Origin: Pseudomonas fluorescens
Lineage (GTDB): Bacteria; Pseudomonadota; Gammaproteobacteria; Pseudomonadales; Pseudomonadaceae
DNA: 64,000 bases
Assembly (NCBI RefSeq): GCF_902497625.1
Contig: NZ_CABVGX010000010.1
Location: 1-64,000 of the forward strand
Direction of reading: 5' to 3'
Under the pieces are notes generated by a model that was not told where the DNA came from, made no database searches, and was given only the letters and a program-made list of their open reading frames with translations. The number at the start of each line of letters is the position of its first letter. The stretch's first letter is position 1. Positions 26,736-44,582 of the stretch are shown here, in pieces. Position numbers and translations under genes: made by a program.

Positions 26736-26932
26736 CCGCCGCTCCCTTTGTGGTGGCTAAAATTGGCTTGCCGAAATTCGGCATGAAGTGTCGCAAGTAT
26801 AACGGGCCGTGCAGCCTCTACTTTTAATCGAGCAGGGCGCAGGTTTGCGCCAGCGATACAATCCGTTTAACTGCCTGACGTCGCTGTAAGACAAAGCTGA
26901 TCGATGAGAATTCAGCGCGTTGCAACAAAAGC

Positions 26933-28346
<1,414 letters not shown>

Positions 28347-28359
<13 letters not shown>

Positions 28360-29405
28360 GGGCTGTCCGTCTGCCCCACCGGCACCAGATCGACAAGTTC
28401 GCGCACCAGTACGGTGGCAAAGCATCCGGCCGGCAGGACGAATTCCAGTTGCAGAATGTCAGGCTCGGGATAATGCCACGTCAACCCGGCAATGGGCAGT
28501 CGCAGGATGCGACGTTCGTGGCTCATACCGGCGTTAATCAACCAGTCGCGCAAGTCTGCTTCGCGCGCGGCGATTGCCTGCTCCAGTACATGGACAGCGC
28601 CCGTGGTCGGCGAGTCACCTTCGCCCCACTGCGGTCCGGTCGGGTGCAGGTCGAGAATCGCCAGGCGCGGATCGCTGCACTCGGCTTCGCCGGCCGGGAA
28701 AAAGCTGCGACTGTCAGTGAAAGCCAGCAGGTCACCCACTTGCGCACGCTGCCAGGTGCCATCGGCAACCCGCGCCGCCAATACCTGGTTGAACAGGAAA
28801 CTGCGCGCCGTGGACAGCAGCCGCGAGCGCACATTGCGCTGCTCCGGCAACGCCTTGCGCGCCGCCCACCCGCGGGCATCGACGACGTTCCCGCCGTCAA
28901 AGCCAAAACGTTGAGCGCCGAAATAATTCGGAATACCTTGTTTAGCGATCAGTTGCAGGCGTTCTTCGATTGCGGCCGTATCGCCCGAAAATTGTGTCAG
29001 CCGCAGGGTGAAACCGTTCGCCGAATGAGCCCCGCGCTGCAGCTTGCGTCTGTGCCGACCGGTCTTGAGGATTTTCAGCGTTTCGTTTTCCGCCGCCGAC
29101 AGATCGGGATCCGCCTTGCCTGGCAGTTGCACACTGAACCACTGCCGCGTGAGTGCCTGGCGATCCTTCAGCCCGGCGTAGCTGACCGTGCGCAGCGGCA
29201 CGCCCGCCGCCTTGGCTATCCGCCGGGCCGCTTCCTCAGTATTAAGCCCGCGTTTTTCCACCCAGATCCACAGGTGCTCGCCATCACCACTGAGGGGAAT
29301 ATCGAGTACTTCGTCGACCTGAAAATCCTCTGCGGTCGCTTTTAATACCGCAGTGCCGAGTGCCTCACCGTATGCGCGCGGGCCAAGCAGTTGCGCCTCA
29401 TTCAT
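28347..29405 (-). CDS. truD: tRNA pseudouridine(13) synthase TruD
   Basis: Makes pseudouridine 13 in tRNA-Glu. The 352-residue product has the TruD catalytic motif [15 protein letters not shown] with Asp81 as predicted nucleophile. It also has [11 protein letters not shown] and an inserted TRUD domain in the middle. Its ATG overlaps the ispF stop by four bases (ATGA) and its 3' end overlaps surE. Unlike the S4-domain protein at 9345, it keeps its catalytic residue. Confidence 0.97.
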
Positions 29406-29875
29406 GCGCGCAGCAACAAGGCAACGGAGTGCACCGCAATGCCTTCTTCGCGCCCGACAAAACCAAGCTTTTCGGTGGTGGTAGCTTTCACGTTCACTTG
29501 ATCCAACTCAACTTGAAGATCCGCGGCAATCAGAGCGCGCATCGATTCGATATGCGGGGCCATTTTTGGCGCCTGGGCAACGATGGTGTTATCGACGTTG
29601 CCGATTATCCAGCCTTTGCCGTGGATCAGCGCGACAACATGGCGTAACAGCACGCGGCTGTCTGCCCCCTTGAATGTCGGGTCGGTGTCCGGGAAGTGTT
29701 TGCCGATATCACCCAGCGCGGCCGCGCCAAGCAAGGCATCGCTCAAGGCGTGCAGCAGGACGTCACCGTCGGAGTGAGCGAGCAGCCCGAAGCCGTGTGC
29801 GATACGCACGCCGCCCAGAGTAATGAAATCGCCTTCAGCGAAACGGTGCACATCATAGCCGTGGCCAATACGCAT
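29402..29875 (-). CDS. ispF: 2-C-methyl-D-erythritol 2,4-cyclodiphosphate synthase
   Basis: The fifth step of the MEP isoprenoid pathway. The 157-residue product has metal ligands D8 and H10 (GYDVHRF) and H42 ([12 protein letters not shown]), with the closing [17 protein letters not shown] signature. It is the first gene of ispF-truD-surE-pcm. In many bacteria ispD is directly upstream; here about 3.2 kb carrying fghA, adhC and gfnR separates them. Confidence 0.97.
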   Translation of the reverse strand: MRIGHGYDVHRFAEGDFITLGGVRIAHGFGLLAHSDGDVLLHALSDALLGAAALGDIGKHFPDTDPTFKGADSRVLLRHVVALIHGKGWIIGNVDNTIVAQAPKMAPHIESMRALIAADLQVELDQVNVKATTTEKLGFVGREEGIAVHSVALLLRA

Positions 29876-29877
29876 AA

Positions 29878-29906
29878 AAAAACGCCCCGATTTTTGTCAG
29901 GGCGTG
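29878..29906 (-). terminator. Terminator of fghA
   Basis: On the minus strand ACGCCCTGA pairs with the TCGGGGCGT arm around a CAAAAA loop and ends in seven T residues, directly downstream of fghA and upstream of ispF. Confidence 0.85.
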
Positions 29907-29918
29907 ATTCTACCTGCA

Positions 29919-30764
29919 TTAGAGGCCTAGGGCGCGTCCGTGATGCTGCAAGTGTTCGTCAATGAAACTGGCGATGAAGAAATAGCTGTGGTCGTAGCCG
30001 GGTTGCAGGCGCAACGTCAGCGGATGGCCGGCCTGTTTCGCGGCTTGCTGCAAGGCTTCGGGCTTGAGCTGGGTAGCGAGGAAGTCATCGCGATCACCTT
30101 GATCGACCAGCAGCGGCAACTTCTCCTCTGCCTCGGCGATCAACGCGCAGGCATCCCATTCACGCCACTTCGAGCGGTCTTCACCCAGGTAACGGGAAAA
30201 GGCCTTCTGACCCCAAGGGCAATCCATCGGATTGTTGATCGGCGAGAATGCCGACACCGACTGATAACGGCCCGGATTGCGCAATGCACAGACAAGCGCG
30301 CCATGGCCGCCCATGGAATGGCCGCTGATGCCACGTTTGTCGGACGCAGGGAAATGGGCTTCGACCAAGGCCGGCAATTCCTGCACCACATAGTCATGCA
30401 TGCGATAGTGCCGCGACCACGGTTCCTGCGTGGCATTCAGATAGAAACCAGCGCCGAGGCCGAAGTCCCAGGCGTCCTCCGGATCATCCGGCACATCAGG
30501 CCCGCGCGGGCTGGTGTCCGGCGCAACGATAATCAACCCGAGCTCGGCGGCCATGCGCATCGCGCCAGCCTTGTGCATGAAGTTTTCGTCGGTGCAGGTC
30601 AGACCGGACAGCCAGTACAACACCGGCAATTTGCCGCCCTGCTCTGCTTGCGGCGGCAGGTACACGGCGAACACCATGTCGCATCCGAGCACGTCGGAAC
30701 GGTGCTTGTAGCGTTTGTGCCAGCCGCCGAAGCTTTTCTGGCAGGAGATATTTTCCAGGATCAT
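29919..30764 (-). CDS. fghA: S-formylglutathione hydrolase
   Basis: An esterase-D-type alpha/beta hydrolase that splits S-formylglutathione into formate and glutathione, the last step of formaldehyde detoxification. The 281-residue product has the nucleophile elbow SGHSMGG with Ser150, the oxyanion-region segment [14 protein letters not shown], and the C-terminal [17 protein letters not shown] containing the catalytic His. It is downstream of adhC across 90 bp that carries a heptamer inverted repeat, and ends at a strong terminator. Confidence 0.96.
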   Translation of the reverse strand: MILENISCQKSFGGWHKRYKHRSDVLGCDMVFAVYLPPQAEQGGKLPVLYWLSGLTCTDENFMHKAGAMRMAAELGLIIVAPDTSPRGPDVPDDPEDAWDFGLGAGFYLNATQEPWSRHYRMHDYVVQELPALVEAHFPASDKRGISGHSMGGHGALVCALRNPGRYQSVSAFSPINNPMDCPWGQKAFSRYLGEDRSKWREWDACALIAEAEEKLPLLVDQGDRDDFLATQLKPEALQQAAKQAGHPLTLRLQPGYDHSYFFIASFIDEHLQHHGRALGL

Positions 30765-30775
30765 GGGCTTCCTCA

Positions 30776-30851
30776 GCTACAAGCCCCAAGCTTCAAGCTG
30801 CAAGAGAAGTACCGTGCCCCTTGCAGCTTGTCGCTTGCAGCTTGCAGCTTT
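30776..30851. repeat. Degenerate AAGCTGC heptamer inverted repeat
   Basis: Copies of AAGCTGC/AAGCTTC on the left face GCAGCTTG units on the right across a central GAGAAGTACCGTGCCC. It is related to the perfect element at 10602 and occupies nearly all of the adhC-fghA gap. Confidence 0.8.
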
Positions 30852-30854
30852 CTC

Positions 30855-32970
<2,116 letters not shown>

Positions 32971-32983
32971 GGTTTGAAGATCA

Positions 32984-33082
32984 AAAGATCGCAGCCTCGT
33001 TGCACTCGACAGCTCCTACAGGTGCCTTACGGTGCAAACCGACAAGGTAGGAGCTGTCGAGTGCAACGAGGCTGCGATCTTT
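32984..33082. repeat. REP-type palindrome with 36-bp perfect arms (GTAGGAGCTGTCGAGTGCAA family)
   Basis: The left arm (32984-33019) and right arm (33047-33082) are exact reverse complements of 36 bp with a 27-bp spacer. The outer ends AAAGATC/GATCTTT resemble terminator tails. The right arm includes the first two bases of the ispD stop triplet. It separates the convergent genes gfnR and ispD. Confidence 0.93.
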
Positions 33083-33788
33083 AGCGGCGATTAGCCCAAC
33101 GCAGACGCAGCCATTCAAGATCCTCAGGCCGAGTGACCTTGAGGTTATCTGATCGCCCCTCGATCAGACGTGGCGCCAGCCCTGCCCACTCCATAGCGGA
33201 AGCCTCATCGGTGATGACTGCGTCACCCACCAGGCTATCGGCCAAGGCCCGATGCAAGGCGCCGAGGCGAAACATCTGCGGCGTATAAGCTTGCCAGATC
33301 ACGCTGCGATCCACGGTTTCGAGTACGCGACCGTGCTTGTCGACTCGTTTAAGCGTATCGCGAGCCGGAACGGCCAGCAGTCCACCGACCGTGTCGTCCG
33401 CCAACTCACTCAGCAACTTGTCCAGATCATCACGGCTCAGATTGGGCCGCGCAGCATCGTGCACCAATACCCAATCTTCATCGTCCGCACCCAGCGCATG
33501 CAGATGCAGCAAGGCATTGAGCACCGACCCGGAACGCTCCTCACCGCCGTCAACGCGTTGAATACGCGAATCGCCGGCGCACGCCAGATTCGGCCAGTAA
33601 GGATCATCAACCGCAAGACTGACCACCAAACCCTTCAGGGCAGGATGATCAAGGAAACAGCCGAGGCTGTGTTCAAGAATAGTGCGTCCGCCCAGTTGCA
33701 AGTACTGCTTGGGACGGTCTGCGGCCATCCGGGCACCGACGCCTGCGGCGGGGATCACGGCCCAAAAGGCCGGTATCGAGGAATTCAT
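33081..33788 (-). CDS. ispD: 2-C-methyl-D-erythritol 4-phosphate cytidylyltransferase
   Basis: The third step of the MEP isoprenoid pathway, transferring CMP to MEP. The 235-residue product has the nucleotide-binding PAAGVGARM (13-21) and KQYLQLGGRTILEHSL. VLVHDAARP near 110 and the DEASAMEW stretch near 190 follow. Its ATG overlaps the ftsB stop by four bases. It is the last gene of pyrG-kdsA-eno-ftsB-ispD. Confidence 0.97.
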   Translation of the reverse strand: MNSSIPAFWAVIPAAGVGARMAADRPKQYLQLGGRTILEHSLGCFLDHPALKGLVVSLAVDDPYWPNLACAGDSRIQRVDGGEERSGSVLNALLHLHALGADDEDWVLVHDAARPNLSRDDLDKLLSELADDTVGGLLAVPARDTLKRVDKHGRVLETVDRSVIWQAYTPQMFRLGALHRALADSLVGDAVITDEASAMEWAGLAPRLIEGRSDNLKVTRPEDLEWLRLRWANRR

Positions 33789-34063
33789 TGTGCAAGCTGG
33801 TAAAGGGTTTCACCGTCCTTGACCATACCCAACTCGTGACGAGCCCGCTCTTCCACGGTCTCCATGCCTTTTTTGAGCTCGCTGACTTCGGCCCCCATCA
33901 CTCGATTGCGTTCCAGCAAACCTTCGTTCTCAGCGTGCTGATCGGCAATCTGCTGACTCAACTCCGCCACTTGCGCAAGGCTGCCATTACCGACCCAGAG
34001 GCGGTATTGCAGACCTGCCAGCAACAGGAGCAGAACGAGGAACAACCAATTGGGACTGCGCAT
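33785..34063 (-). CDS. ftsB: Cell division protein FtsB
   Basis: A bitopic inner-membrane divisome protein that complexes with FtsL and FtsQ and helps activate septal peptidoglycan synthesis. The 92-residue protein has one membrane helix (about 6-22), a periplasmic leucine-zipper-like coiled coil (about 28-70), and the conserved ERARHELGMVKDGE near the end. The gene lies 167 bp downstream of eno and overlaps ispD. Confidence 0.95.
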   Translation of the reverse strand: MRSPNWLFLVLLLLLAGLQYRLWVGNGSLAQVAELSQQIADQHAENEGLLERNRVMGAEVSELKKGMETVEERARHELGMVKDGETLYQLAQ

Positions 34064-34230
34064 CGAATATCAGGTATCCAGTGGAAAAAAGACAGCCATG
34101 CCAAAACTTAGCATCTGATAGCACGAAGCCTGGAAGACCCAGGCTTGTGCTGATAAGGCATCAGATTTGGCAAATCCATCGCTGTCGCGATTTTGCCGAC
34201 ACTATCCGCTGACTTTTAAACAGTCAACGC

Positions 34231-35553
<1,323 letters not shown>

Positions 35554-35585
35554 TTACCGATCGATTTATACTTTTGGATCAAATC

Positions 35586-35652
35586 CTGTAGGAGCCGCCT
35601 TGCTGGCGGTAGCGTGTTCAGGATCGCTATCGCCAGCAAGCCGGCTCCTACG
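35586..35652. repeat. REP-type palindrome (GTAGGAGCCGGCTTGCTGGCGAT family)
   Basis: TGTAGGAGCCGCCTTGCTGG faces its near-inverse CGCCAGCAAGCCGGCTCCTA across about 20 bp. It lies in the kdsA-eno gap and may tune mRNA stability within the operon. Confidence 0.85.
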
Positions 35653-35666
35653 GTGGAAATCCGCAG

Positions 35667-38170
<2,504 letters not shown>

Positions 38171-38403
38171 TTAAAGCGGTACGAGCCGCCGGGGAAAGCG
38201 AAGGAAGGCCGAAGCCCCCGATCACCTGCATTAATCACAGTGCAACCTTCGAAAAAACCGCCGCGTTGGGACAGACCGGGAAATGAAACACCGGTACGTT
38301 GCTCGCTACACATTTTTTGGAATCGCCCAGCAAAGACTGCTTGGTAATCGGCAACTGCTGCAATTCAGGCGAATCCACAGAAGTTGTATCAAGAAGGGAG
38401 CGT

Positions 38404-38432
38404 AGTCTACCGGAAAGCCCCTATCAGCTCAA
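38404..38432 (-). promoter_or_regulatory. Predicted pyrG operon promoter
   Basis: On the minus strand TTGAGC (38432-38427) and TAGACT (38409-38404) are separated by exactly 17 bp. The -35 lies inside the last codons of tilS. Transcription would begin near 38397, leaving a leader of about 250 nt. I see no gene in 38150-38423. Confidence 0.55.
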
Positions 38433-39752
38433 ACCTTGATCTTCGGTTGGCGGCTGCCAATGCAAATGCCAGCCATGCGGATCACTGCCATTCAAGCCCC
38501 GCAGATTGGCGACCGCCAGCAATTGCTCGCCCTGATACAGCAGCGGCAATCTGCCACGGACGAACGCGGGAACGGCACTTTCATTGAGCAGGCGCTTGAG
38601 ATCGCGATGCCCACGCCCAGGCAGATACATGACTTCGCCACCTTCACGATAGCGCACCTGCAGCGGTCCATTTGGGACGCTGCCGCTGATCGTCAGCACG
38701 CCATTATCCGGCAACGTCAGAGCTTTCGCTTGCTCCAGCCATTCGTTCGATGCCAGCGGATCGCGCAACCAGGCGCCGGACAACCACCAGATTCGCCCCC
38801 CGGCCCGATGCAGTTCGCCATCGGCCAGACGCCAGATTGGCCGGGCGTCGCCCGAGGCATCACGCAGATCATCCCACCCCGACCAATGGTCGCTGTCGGG
38901 CAGGCTGGTCACTGGCGAGAGCCAGTGACTGAGCGCATTGCGCTGTCGAGCGGCGGACAATAGTGCGAGCGGCGCCAGTTCGAGGGACGGCACGCCGAGC
39001 CAAGGGAGATCACTGACGGTCTGTGCAGCGCTCAGGTCGATCAGCGCCAATTCATCGAGCAACCCTTGTGCCTCCCGCAAATGCGCCGCACTGCGAGCCA
39101 TGTTGGCGGTGGCTTGCGGCCAGCGCTCGGTCAGTTCAGGAAAGATTTGATGCCTTAGGTAATTGCGCGAGAAGCGCCGATCTTCATTTGTCGGGTCTTC
39201 GATCCAGCTCAACCCGTGCTCCGCGGCGTAGGCTTCCAGCTCCGCGCGTGTGACATCCAGCAACGGACGCAGCAAATGCCCGCGGCCCAACGAGCGCTGA
39301 CCCGGCATGCCTGCCATCCCACGCACCCCTGCCCCGCGCAGCAACCGGAACAACAAGGTTTCCGCCTGATCGTCCCGGTGTTGACCGGTGAGCAGTACGT
39401 CACCGGCCTGAGTTGCTGCATCGAAGGCGTCATACCGCGCATCCCGTGCTGCCCGTTCGAGGCTGGCGCCAGGCCGAACCTGCACGCGGATTACCTGCAA
39501 CGGTACGCCCCATGCGTCACAGACCGACAGACAGTGTTGCGGCCACGCATCCGCCGCCGCCTGAAGACCATGGTGAACGTGGATGGCTCTGAGTTCTGGG
39601 AGGGATGTGGTTTTTGCGAGGTGTACAAGCAGATGCAACAGGACGGTGGAATCAAGGCCACCGGAGAACGCGACGCGCCAGGTTTTGACGTTGCGCCATA
39701 GCTTCAGACTCATCAAAAGCCGGGAAGGCAAATCAATCGTGGCCCGATCCAT
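38424..39752 (-). CDS. tilS: tRNA(Ile)-lysidine synthetase TilS
   Basis: Modifies C34 of the CAU-anticodon tRNA-Ile to lysidine so that it reads AUA. The 442-residue product has the PP-loop SGGLDS at 30-35, TGQHRDDQAETLLFRLLRG near 115, a substrate-binding middle domain, and a C-terminal TilS domain (PGRGHRDLKRLLNE). ATG 39752 is chosen because AAGGGA lies six bases upstream. The longer open frame to 39809 only translates REP DNA. It lies downstream of accA. Confidence 0.95.
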   Translation of the reverse strand: MDRATIDLPSRLLMSLKLWRNVKTWRVAFSGGLDSTVLLHLLVHLAKTTSLPELRAIHVHHGLQAAADAWPQHCLSVCDAWGVPLQVIRVQVRPGASLERAARDARYDAFDAATQAGDVLLTGQHRDDQAETLLFRLLRGAGVRGMAGMPGQRSLGRGHLLRPLLDVTRAELEAYAAEHGLSWIEDPTNEDRRFSRNYLRHQIFPELTERWPQATANMARSAAHLREAQGLLDELALIDLSAAQTVSDLPWLGVPSLELAPLALLSAARQRNALSHWLSPVTSLPDSDHWSGWDDLRDASGDARPIWRLADGELHRAGGRIWWLSGAWLRDPLASNEWLEQAKALTLPDNGVLTISGSVPNGPLQVRYREGGEVMYLPGRGHRDLKRLLNESAVPAFVRGRLPLLYQGEQLLAVANLRGLNGSDPHGWHLHWQPPTEDQGLS

Positions 39753-39777
39753 ATCTTTCCCTTTGCACAAATCAAAT

Positions 39778-39866
39778 GTGGGAGCGGGCTTGCTCGCGAT
39801 TGCAGTCACACACTCAACCGATCAGTTGAATGTTGAACCGCCATCGCGAGCAGGCTCGCTCCCACA
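39778..39866. repeat. REP-type palindromic pair (GTGGGAGCGAG family)
   Basis: TGTGGGAGCGGGCTTGCTCG and the inverse of GTGGGAGCGAGCCTGCTCGC frame about 45 bp. It occupies most of the accA-tilS gap and belongs to the same family as 11554 and 12483. Confidence 0.9.
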
Positions 39867-39883
39867 TTGAAGCCGAGGTCAGA

Positions 39884-40831
39884 TCAGAGACCGTAGCTCA
39901 TCAGGCGCTCGTAACGACGGGTCAACAGCGCTTCGGTATCGAATTCCTTGAGCATCGCCAATTGCGAACTCAATTCCGCGCGGATCGAAGCGGCGGCAAC
40001 GGCCGGATTGCGATGAGCGCCGCCCAGTGGTTCGCCGATCACCTTGTCAACGATACCCAGGCCTTTCAGGCGCTCGGCGGTGATGCCCATGGCTTCAGCG
40101 GCATCCGGCGCTTTCTCGGCGGTCTTCCACAGAATCGAGGCACAGCCTTCCGGCGAAATCACCGCGTACGTCGAGTACTGGAGCATGTTCAGCTGATCGC
40201 ACACGCCAATCGCCAGTGCGCCGCCAGAACCACCCTCACCAATCACGGTGGCGATGATTGGCGTTTTCAGGCGAGCCATGACGCGCAGGTTCCAGGCGAT
40301 GGCTTCGCTCTGGTTGCGTTCTTCGGCATCGATACCAGGGTAAGCGCCCGGGGTATCAATGAAGGTCAGGATCGGCATCTTGAAGCGTTCGGCCATTTCC
40401 ATGAGGCGGCACGCTTTGCGGTAGCCTTCAGGACGTGGCATGCCAAAGTTGCGACGAACTTTCTCGCGTACTTCGCGGCCTTTCTGGTGACCGATGATCA
40501 TCACCGGCTGGTCGTCGAGACGGGCGACGCCACCGACGATCGCAGCGTCGTCGGAGAAGTGACGGTCACCGTGCAACTCGTCGAACTCGGTGAAGATGTG
40601 TTCGATGTAGTCCAGGGTATAAGGACGTTTCGGATGACGCGCCAGACGCGCGATCTGCCAGCTGGTCAGCTTGCCGAAGATGTCTTCGGTCAGCGTGCTG
40701 CTTTTTTCCTGCAGGCGGGAGATCTCTTCGCCGATATTCAGCGAATTGTCATTACCGACCAAGCGCAACTCTTCGATCTTGGCTTGCAGGTCGGCGATCG
40801 GCTGTTCGAAATCTAGAAAATTCGGGTTCAT
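39884..40831 (-). CDS. accA: Acetyl-CoA carboxylase carboxyltransferase subunit alpha
   Basis: With AccD it transfers the carboxyl group from carboxybiotin to acetyl-CoA, the committed step of fatty-acid synthesis. The 315-residue product has the family start [19 protein letters not shown], the crotonase-like [20 protein letters not shown], and [16 protein letters not shown] 40831 is the standard N-terminus (MNPNFLDFE); the ribosome site is weak. It is 153 bp downstream of dnaE on the same strand. Confidence 0.98.
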   Translation of the reverse strand: MNPNFLDFEQPIADLQAKIEELRLVGNDNSLNIGEEISRLQEKSSTLTEDIFGKLTSWQIARLARHPKRPYTLDYIEHIFTEFDELHGDRHFSDDAAIVGGVARLDDQPVMIIGHQKGREVREKVRRNFGMPRPEGYRKACRLMEMAERFKMPILTFIDTPGAYPGIDAEERNQSEAIAWNLRVMARLKTPIIATVIGEGGSGGALAIGVCDQLNMLQYSTYAVISPEGCASILWKTAEKAPDAAEAMGITAERLKGLGIVDKVIGEPLGGAHRNPAVAAASIRAELSSQLAMLKEFDTEALLTRRYERLMSYGL

Positions 40832-40984
40832 AGGCGTCCGTCTAGGGTCGACGTCCAAGAGAGCTTGGGCCGGCCGGTTGTCTATTCGCGCCCTACCTTA
40901 AGGGACAGGCGCGTTCAGGTCGAGATTAAAAAATGTGGTCGAGATCAGCTTCCGCTCTTCATGGCAAAGAATGAAGCCTGACCG

Positions 40985-43900
40985 TCAACGGTATTGGAGG
41001 AAGACGTTGTCTCGCCCGAACTGGTCACGCAGGGCTTGAATCAACGCATCCGCCGGGTCGATCCGCCAGGTCTCGCCGAACTGCAGCAAGGCTTTCGCAT
41101 CGGGGCTCGTGTACTCCATGGTAATCGGGCACGCGCCGCGGTGGCGTTTGAACAACTCACCCAGCCAGCGTAGCTGATCGCCCTTGAGGTCTTTGGTCTG
41201 CAATTTCAGACGCAGGCTCTCGGCAAGATTGGTGCGCGCATCTTCCATGCTCATGACGCGCTTGACCCGCAAGCGCAAACCGCCGGAAAAATCGTCGTTG
41301 CTGACCTCGCCTTCGACCACCACCATCGCGTCGGTCTGCAGCAGCGACTGCGCCGAATGGAACGCCTCGGCGAACAGCGAAGCTTCGATGCGGCCGGAGC
41401 GATCGTCCAGGGTGATGAACCCCATCTTGTCGCCCTTTTTATTCTTCATCACCCGCAGCGCGATGATCATGCCGGCGACGGTCTGTGTATCGCGAGCGGG
41501 CTTGAGATCAATGATGCGCTGACGGGCAAAGCGGCGAATTTCGCCTTCGTATTCGTCAATCGGGTGCCCGGTCAGGTACAGACCCAGCGTGTCTTTCTCG
41601 CCTTTCAGGCGTTCCTTGAGCGTCAGCTCTTTCGCCTTGCGGTGGTTGGCGTAGACGTCCGCGTCTTCCTCGACGAACAGTCCGCCAAACAGGTCGGCAT
41701 GCCCACTGTCGTGGGTGCGCGCGGTTTGCTCGGCGGCCTTGATCGCCCCTTCCATCGCATTGAGCAGGATCGCGCGATTCTGGTCGATACTCGCTTGATA
41801 GGCTTTCGGTTCGTCATGGAAACAAGGTCCCAGACGATCCAGAGCGCCGCTGCGGATCAAACCGTCGAGGGTGCGCTTGTTGATCCGTTTGAGGTCGACC
41901 CGCGCGCAGAAGTCGAACAGGTCCTTGAACGGTCCGTCCTGGCGCGCTTCGGTAATGGCTTCGACCGGCCCTTCACCGACACCCTTGATCGCGCCGAGGC
42001 CGTAGATGATCCGGCCTTCGTCGTTCACCGTGAACTTGAATTCGGAGGTATTCACATCCGGTGCGTCGAGACGCAGCTTCATGGTGCGAATTTCTTCGAT
42101 CAAGGTCACGACCTTGTCGGTGTTGTGCATGTCCGCCGACAACACCGCCGCCATGAACGGCGCCGGGTAGTGTGTCTTCAGCCATGCAGTCTGGTACGAC
42201 ACCAGTCCGTAAGCGGCGGAGTGAGACTTGTTGAAGCCGTAGCCGGCGAATTTTTCCACCAGGTCGAAAATGTTACCGGCCAGGTCGGCATCAATATTAT
42301 TGGTCGCGCAACCTTCAATGAACCCCCCGCGCTGCTTGGCCATTTCTTCGGGTTTTTTCTTGCCCATGGCTCGACGCAGCATGTCCGCACCGCCAAGGGT
42401 GTAGCCGGCCATGACCTGGGCAATCTGCATCACCTGTTCCTGATACAGGATGATGCCGTAGGTCGGTGCCAATACTGGCTTGAGGCCTTCGTATTGATAG
42501 TCCGAGTGCGGGTACGCCAGTTCGGCACGCCCGTGCTTGCGATTGATAAAGTCGTCAACCATGCCCGACTGCAGCGGGCCGGGACGGAACAGTGCTACCA
42601 GTGCGATCAGGTCTTCCAGACAGTCGGGCTTGAGCTTTTTGATCAGCTCCTTCATGCCCCGGGACTCGAGCTGGAACACCGCCGTGGTTTCGGCTTTCTG
42701 CAGCAGCTGATAGGTCGGTTTGTCGTCGAGCGGAATAAAGGCGATGTCGAGCGGCGGCTCATCGACCTTGGCGCGGTCGCGGTTGATGGTTTTCAGCGCC
42801 CAGTCAATGACCGTCAGGGTGCGCAGACCGAGGAAGTCGAACTTCACCAGACCCGCGGCTTCAACGTCATCCTTGTCGAACTGGGTGACCAGGCCATCGC
42901 CGGCTTCATCGCAATAGATCGGCGAAAAGTCGGTCAGTTTGGTCGGGGCGATTACCACGCCACCGGCGTGCTTGCCGACGTTACGCACCACGCCTTCGAG
43001 CTTGCGCGCCATTTCCCAGATTTCCGCAGCTTCTTCATCGACCTTGATGAAGTCACGCAGGATTTCTTCCTGCTCGTAAGCCTTTTCCAGGGTCATGCCG
43101 ACTTCGAACGGAATCATCTTCGACAGACGATCGGCCAAACCGTAAGACTTGCCCTGCACCCGCGCCACGTCACGCACCACAGCTTTGGCCGCCATGGAAC
43201 CGAAGGTGATGATCTGGCTCACCGCGTTACGGCCGTATTTCTCGGCCACGTAGTCGATCACCCGGTCGCGGCCGTCCATGCAAAAGTCGACGTCGAAGTC
43301 GGGCATGGAGACCCGTTCCGGGTTGAGGAAACGTTCGAACAGCAGGTCATATTCCAGCGGATCGAGGTCGGTGATCTTCTGCACATAGGCTACCAACGAA
43401 CCGGCACCCGACCCCCGGCCAGGACCAACTGGTACGCCATTGCTCTTGGCCCACTGGATAAAGTCCATCACGATCAGGAAGTAACCCGGGAAGCCCATCT
43501 GGATAATGATGTCCAGCTCGAAATTCAGTCGATCGACGTACACCTGTCGCTTGGCTTCGTAGTCTTCGGTCGTGTCCTTGGGCAGCAGGACGCTGAGGCG
43601 ATCTTCCAGACCGTCGAACGACACCTTGCGGAAATACTCGTCGATGGTCATGCCATCCGGAATCGGGAAGTTAGGCAGAAAGTGCTTGCCCAACTTCACT
43701 TCGATATTGCATCGCTTGGCGATTTCGACGGTGTTCTGCAGCGCCTCGGGAATGTCGCTGAACAGCTCGGCCATTTCCTCAGCGCTCTTGAGGTATTGCT
43801 GATCGCTGTAATTCTTCGAGCGCCGCGGATCGTCGAGGGCGCGGCCTTCACCGATGCAGACGCGGGTCTCGTGCGCCTCGAAATCTTCCTGTTTGATGAA

Positions 43901-44506
43901 GCGCACATCGTTGGTCGCCACCAGCGGCGCGCCGATTTTATCGGCCAAGGCCACGGCAGCGTGCAGTTGTTCTTCATCATTCGGGCGGCTGGTACGCTGG
44001 ATTTCCAGATAGAAGCGGTCCGGGAACACGGCCATCCATTCGCGGGCGAGGGTTTCCGCTTCGGCAGGATTGCCGCCAAGCAGGGCCTGGCCGACTTCGC
44101 CTTCCTTCGCCGCCGACAACATGATCAGGCCTTCACTGGCCTCGGCTACCCACTCGCGCTCGATGATGATCGAGCCATTGCGTTGGCCGTCGATGAAACC
44201 GCGGGATATCAGTTCGGTCAGGTTGCGATAACCCACGGCGTTCATCGCCAGCAGGCTGATCCGGCTCAGCGCATTGTCCGGGTCTTTGTTCGACAGCCAC
44301 AGGTCGGCGCCGCAGATCGGTTTGATCCCCGCGCCCATCGCCGCTTTATAAAATTTGACCAGAGAACACATGTTGTTCTGGTCAGTGACCGCCACGGCAG
44401 GCATGTTCATGCCGACCAGGGTCTTGACCAGCGGCTTGATCCGCACCAGACCGTCGACCAGGGAGTATTCAGAGTGCAGGCGTAGATGAACGAATGAAGC
44501 CGGCAT
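40985..44506 (-). CDS. dnaE: DNA polymerase III subunit alpha
   Basis: The replicative polymerase. The 1173-residue product has an N-terminal PHP domain ([15 protein letters not shown]), and the C-family polymerase palm with catalytic aspartates in [14 protein letters not shown] near 400. The thumb and fingers, a helix-hairpin-helix segment, an OB fold ([19 protein letters not shown]), and a C-terminal tau-binding region follow. ATG 44506 has AGGA five bases upstream. It is 76 bp from rnhB, with a palindromic hairpin in between. Confidence 0.98.
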   Translation of the reverse strand: MPASFVHLRLHSEYSLVDGLVRIKPLVKTLVGMNMPAVAVTDQNNMCSLVKFYKAAMGAGIKPICGADLWLSNKDPDNALSRISLLAMNAVGYRNLTELISRGFIDGQRNGSIIIEREWVAEASEGLIMLSAAKEGEVGQALLGGNPAEAETLAREWMAVFPDRFYLEIQRTSRPNDEEQLHAAVALADKIGAPLVATNDVRFIKQEDFEAHETRVCIGEGRALDDPRRSKNYSDQQYLKSAEEMAELFSDIPEALQNTVEIAKRCNIEVKLGKHFLPNFPIPDGMTIDEYFRKVSFDGLEDRLSVLLPKDTTEDYEAKRQVYVDRLNFELDIIIQMGFPGYFLIVMDFIQWAKSNGVPVGPGRGSGAGSLVAYVQKITDLDPLEYDLLFERFLNPERVSMPDFDVDFCMDGRDRVIDYVAEKYGRNAVSQIITFGSMAAKAVVRDVARVQGKSYGLADRLSKMIPFEVGMTLEKAYEQEEILRDFIKVDEEAAEIWEMARKLEGVVRNVGKHAGGVVIAPTKLTDFSPIYCDEAGDGLVTQFDKDDVEAAGLVKFDFLGLRTLTVIDWALKTINRDRAKVDEPPLDIAFIPLDDKPTYQLLQKAETTAVFQLESRGMKELIKKLKPDCLEDLIALVALFRPGPLQSGMVDDFINRKHGRAELAYPHSDYQYEGLKPVLAPTYGIILYQEQVMQIAQVMAGYTLGGADMLRRAMGKKKPEEMAKQRGGFIEGCATNNIDADLAGNIFDLVEKFAGYGFNKSHSAAYGLVSYQTAWLKTHYPAPFMAAVLSADMHNTDKVVTLIEEIRTMKLRLDAPDVNTSEFKFTVNDEGRIIYGLGAIKGVGEGPVEAITEARQDGPFKDLFDFCARVDLKRINKRTLDGLIRSGALDRLGPCFHDEPKAYQASIDQNRAILLNAMEGAIKAAEQTARTHDSGHADLFGGLFVEEDADVYANHRKAKELTLKERLKGEKDTLGLYLTGHPIDEYEGEIRRFARQRIIDLKPARDTQTVAGMIIALRVMKNKKGDKMGFITLDDRSGRIEASLFAEAFHSAQSLLQTDAMVVVEGEVSNDDFSGGLRLRVKRVMSMEDARTNLAESLRLKLQTKDLKGDQLRWLGELFKRHRGACPITMEYTSPDAKALLQFGETWRIDPADALIQALRDQFGRDNVFLQYR

Positions 44507-44539
44507 GGTGATCCTGTCTGTGAGCATGAAAACAACAAG

Positions 44540-44563
44540 GCCCGGATTGTACCGGGCCTTGGC
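44540..44563. terminator. Hairpin between rnhB and dnaE
   Basis: AAGGCCCGG and CCGGGCCTT enclose a six-base loop. On the minus strand it is followed by TGTTGTTTTC, so it may partially terminate the lpxB-rnhB transcript before dnaE. Confidence 0.6.
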
Positions 44564-44582
44564 GAAAACATCAGCCTTGCGA

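Noticed and set aside
41357..44485. Open frame of about 1040 codons on the plus strand opposite dnaE
   Set aside because: It is the antisense of a confidently identified polymerase gene. Long antisense frames are expected in high-G+C codon usage, and the translation has no recognisable domain.
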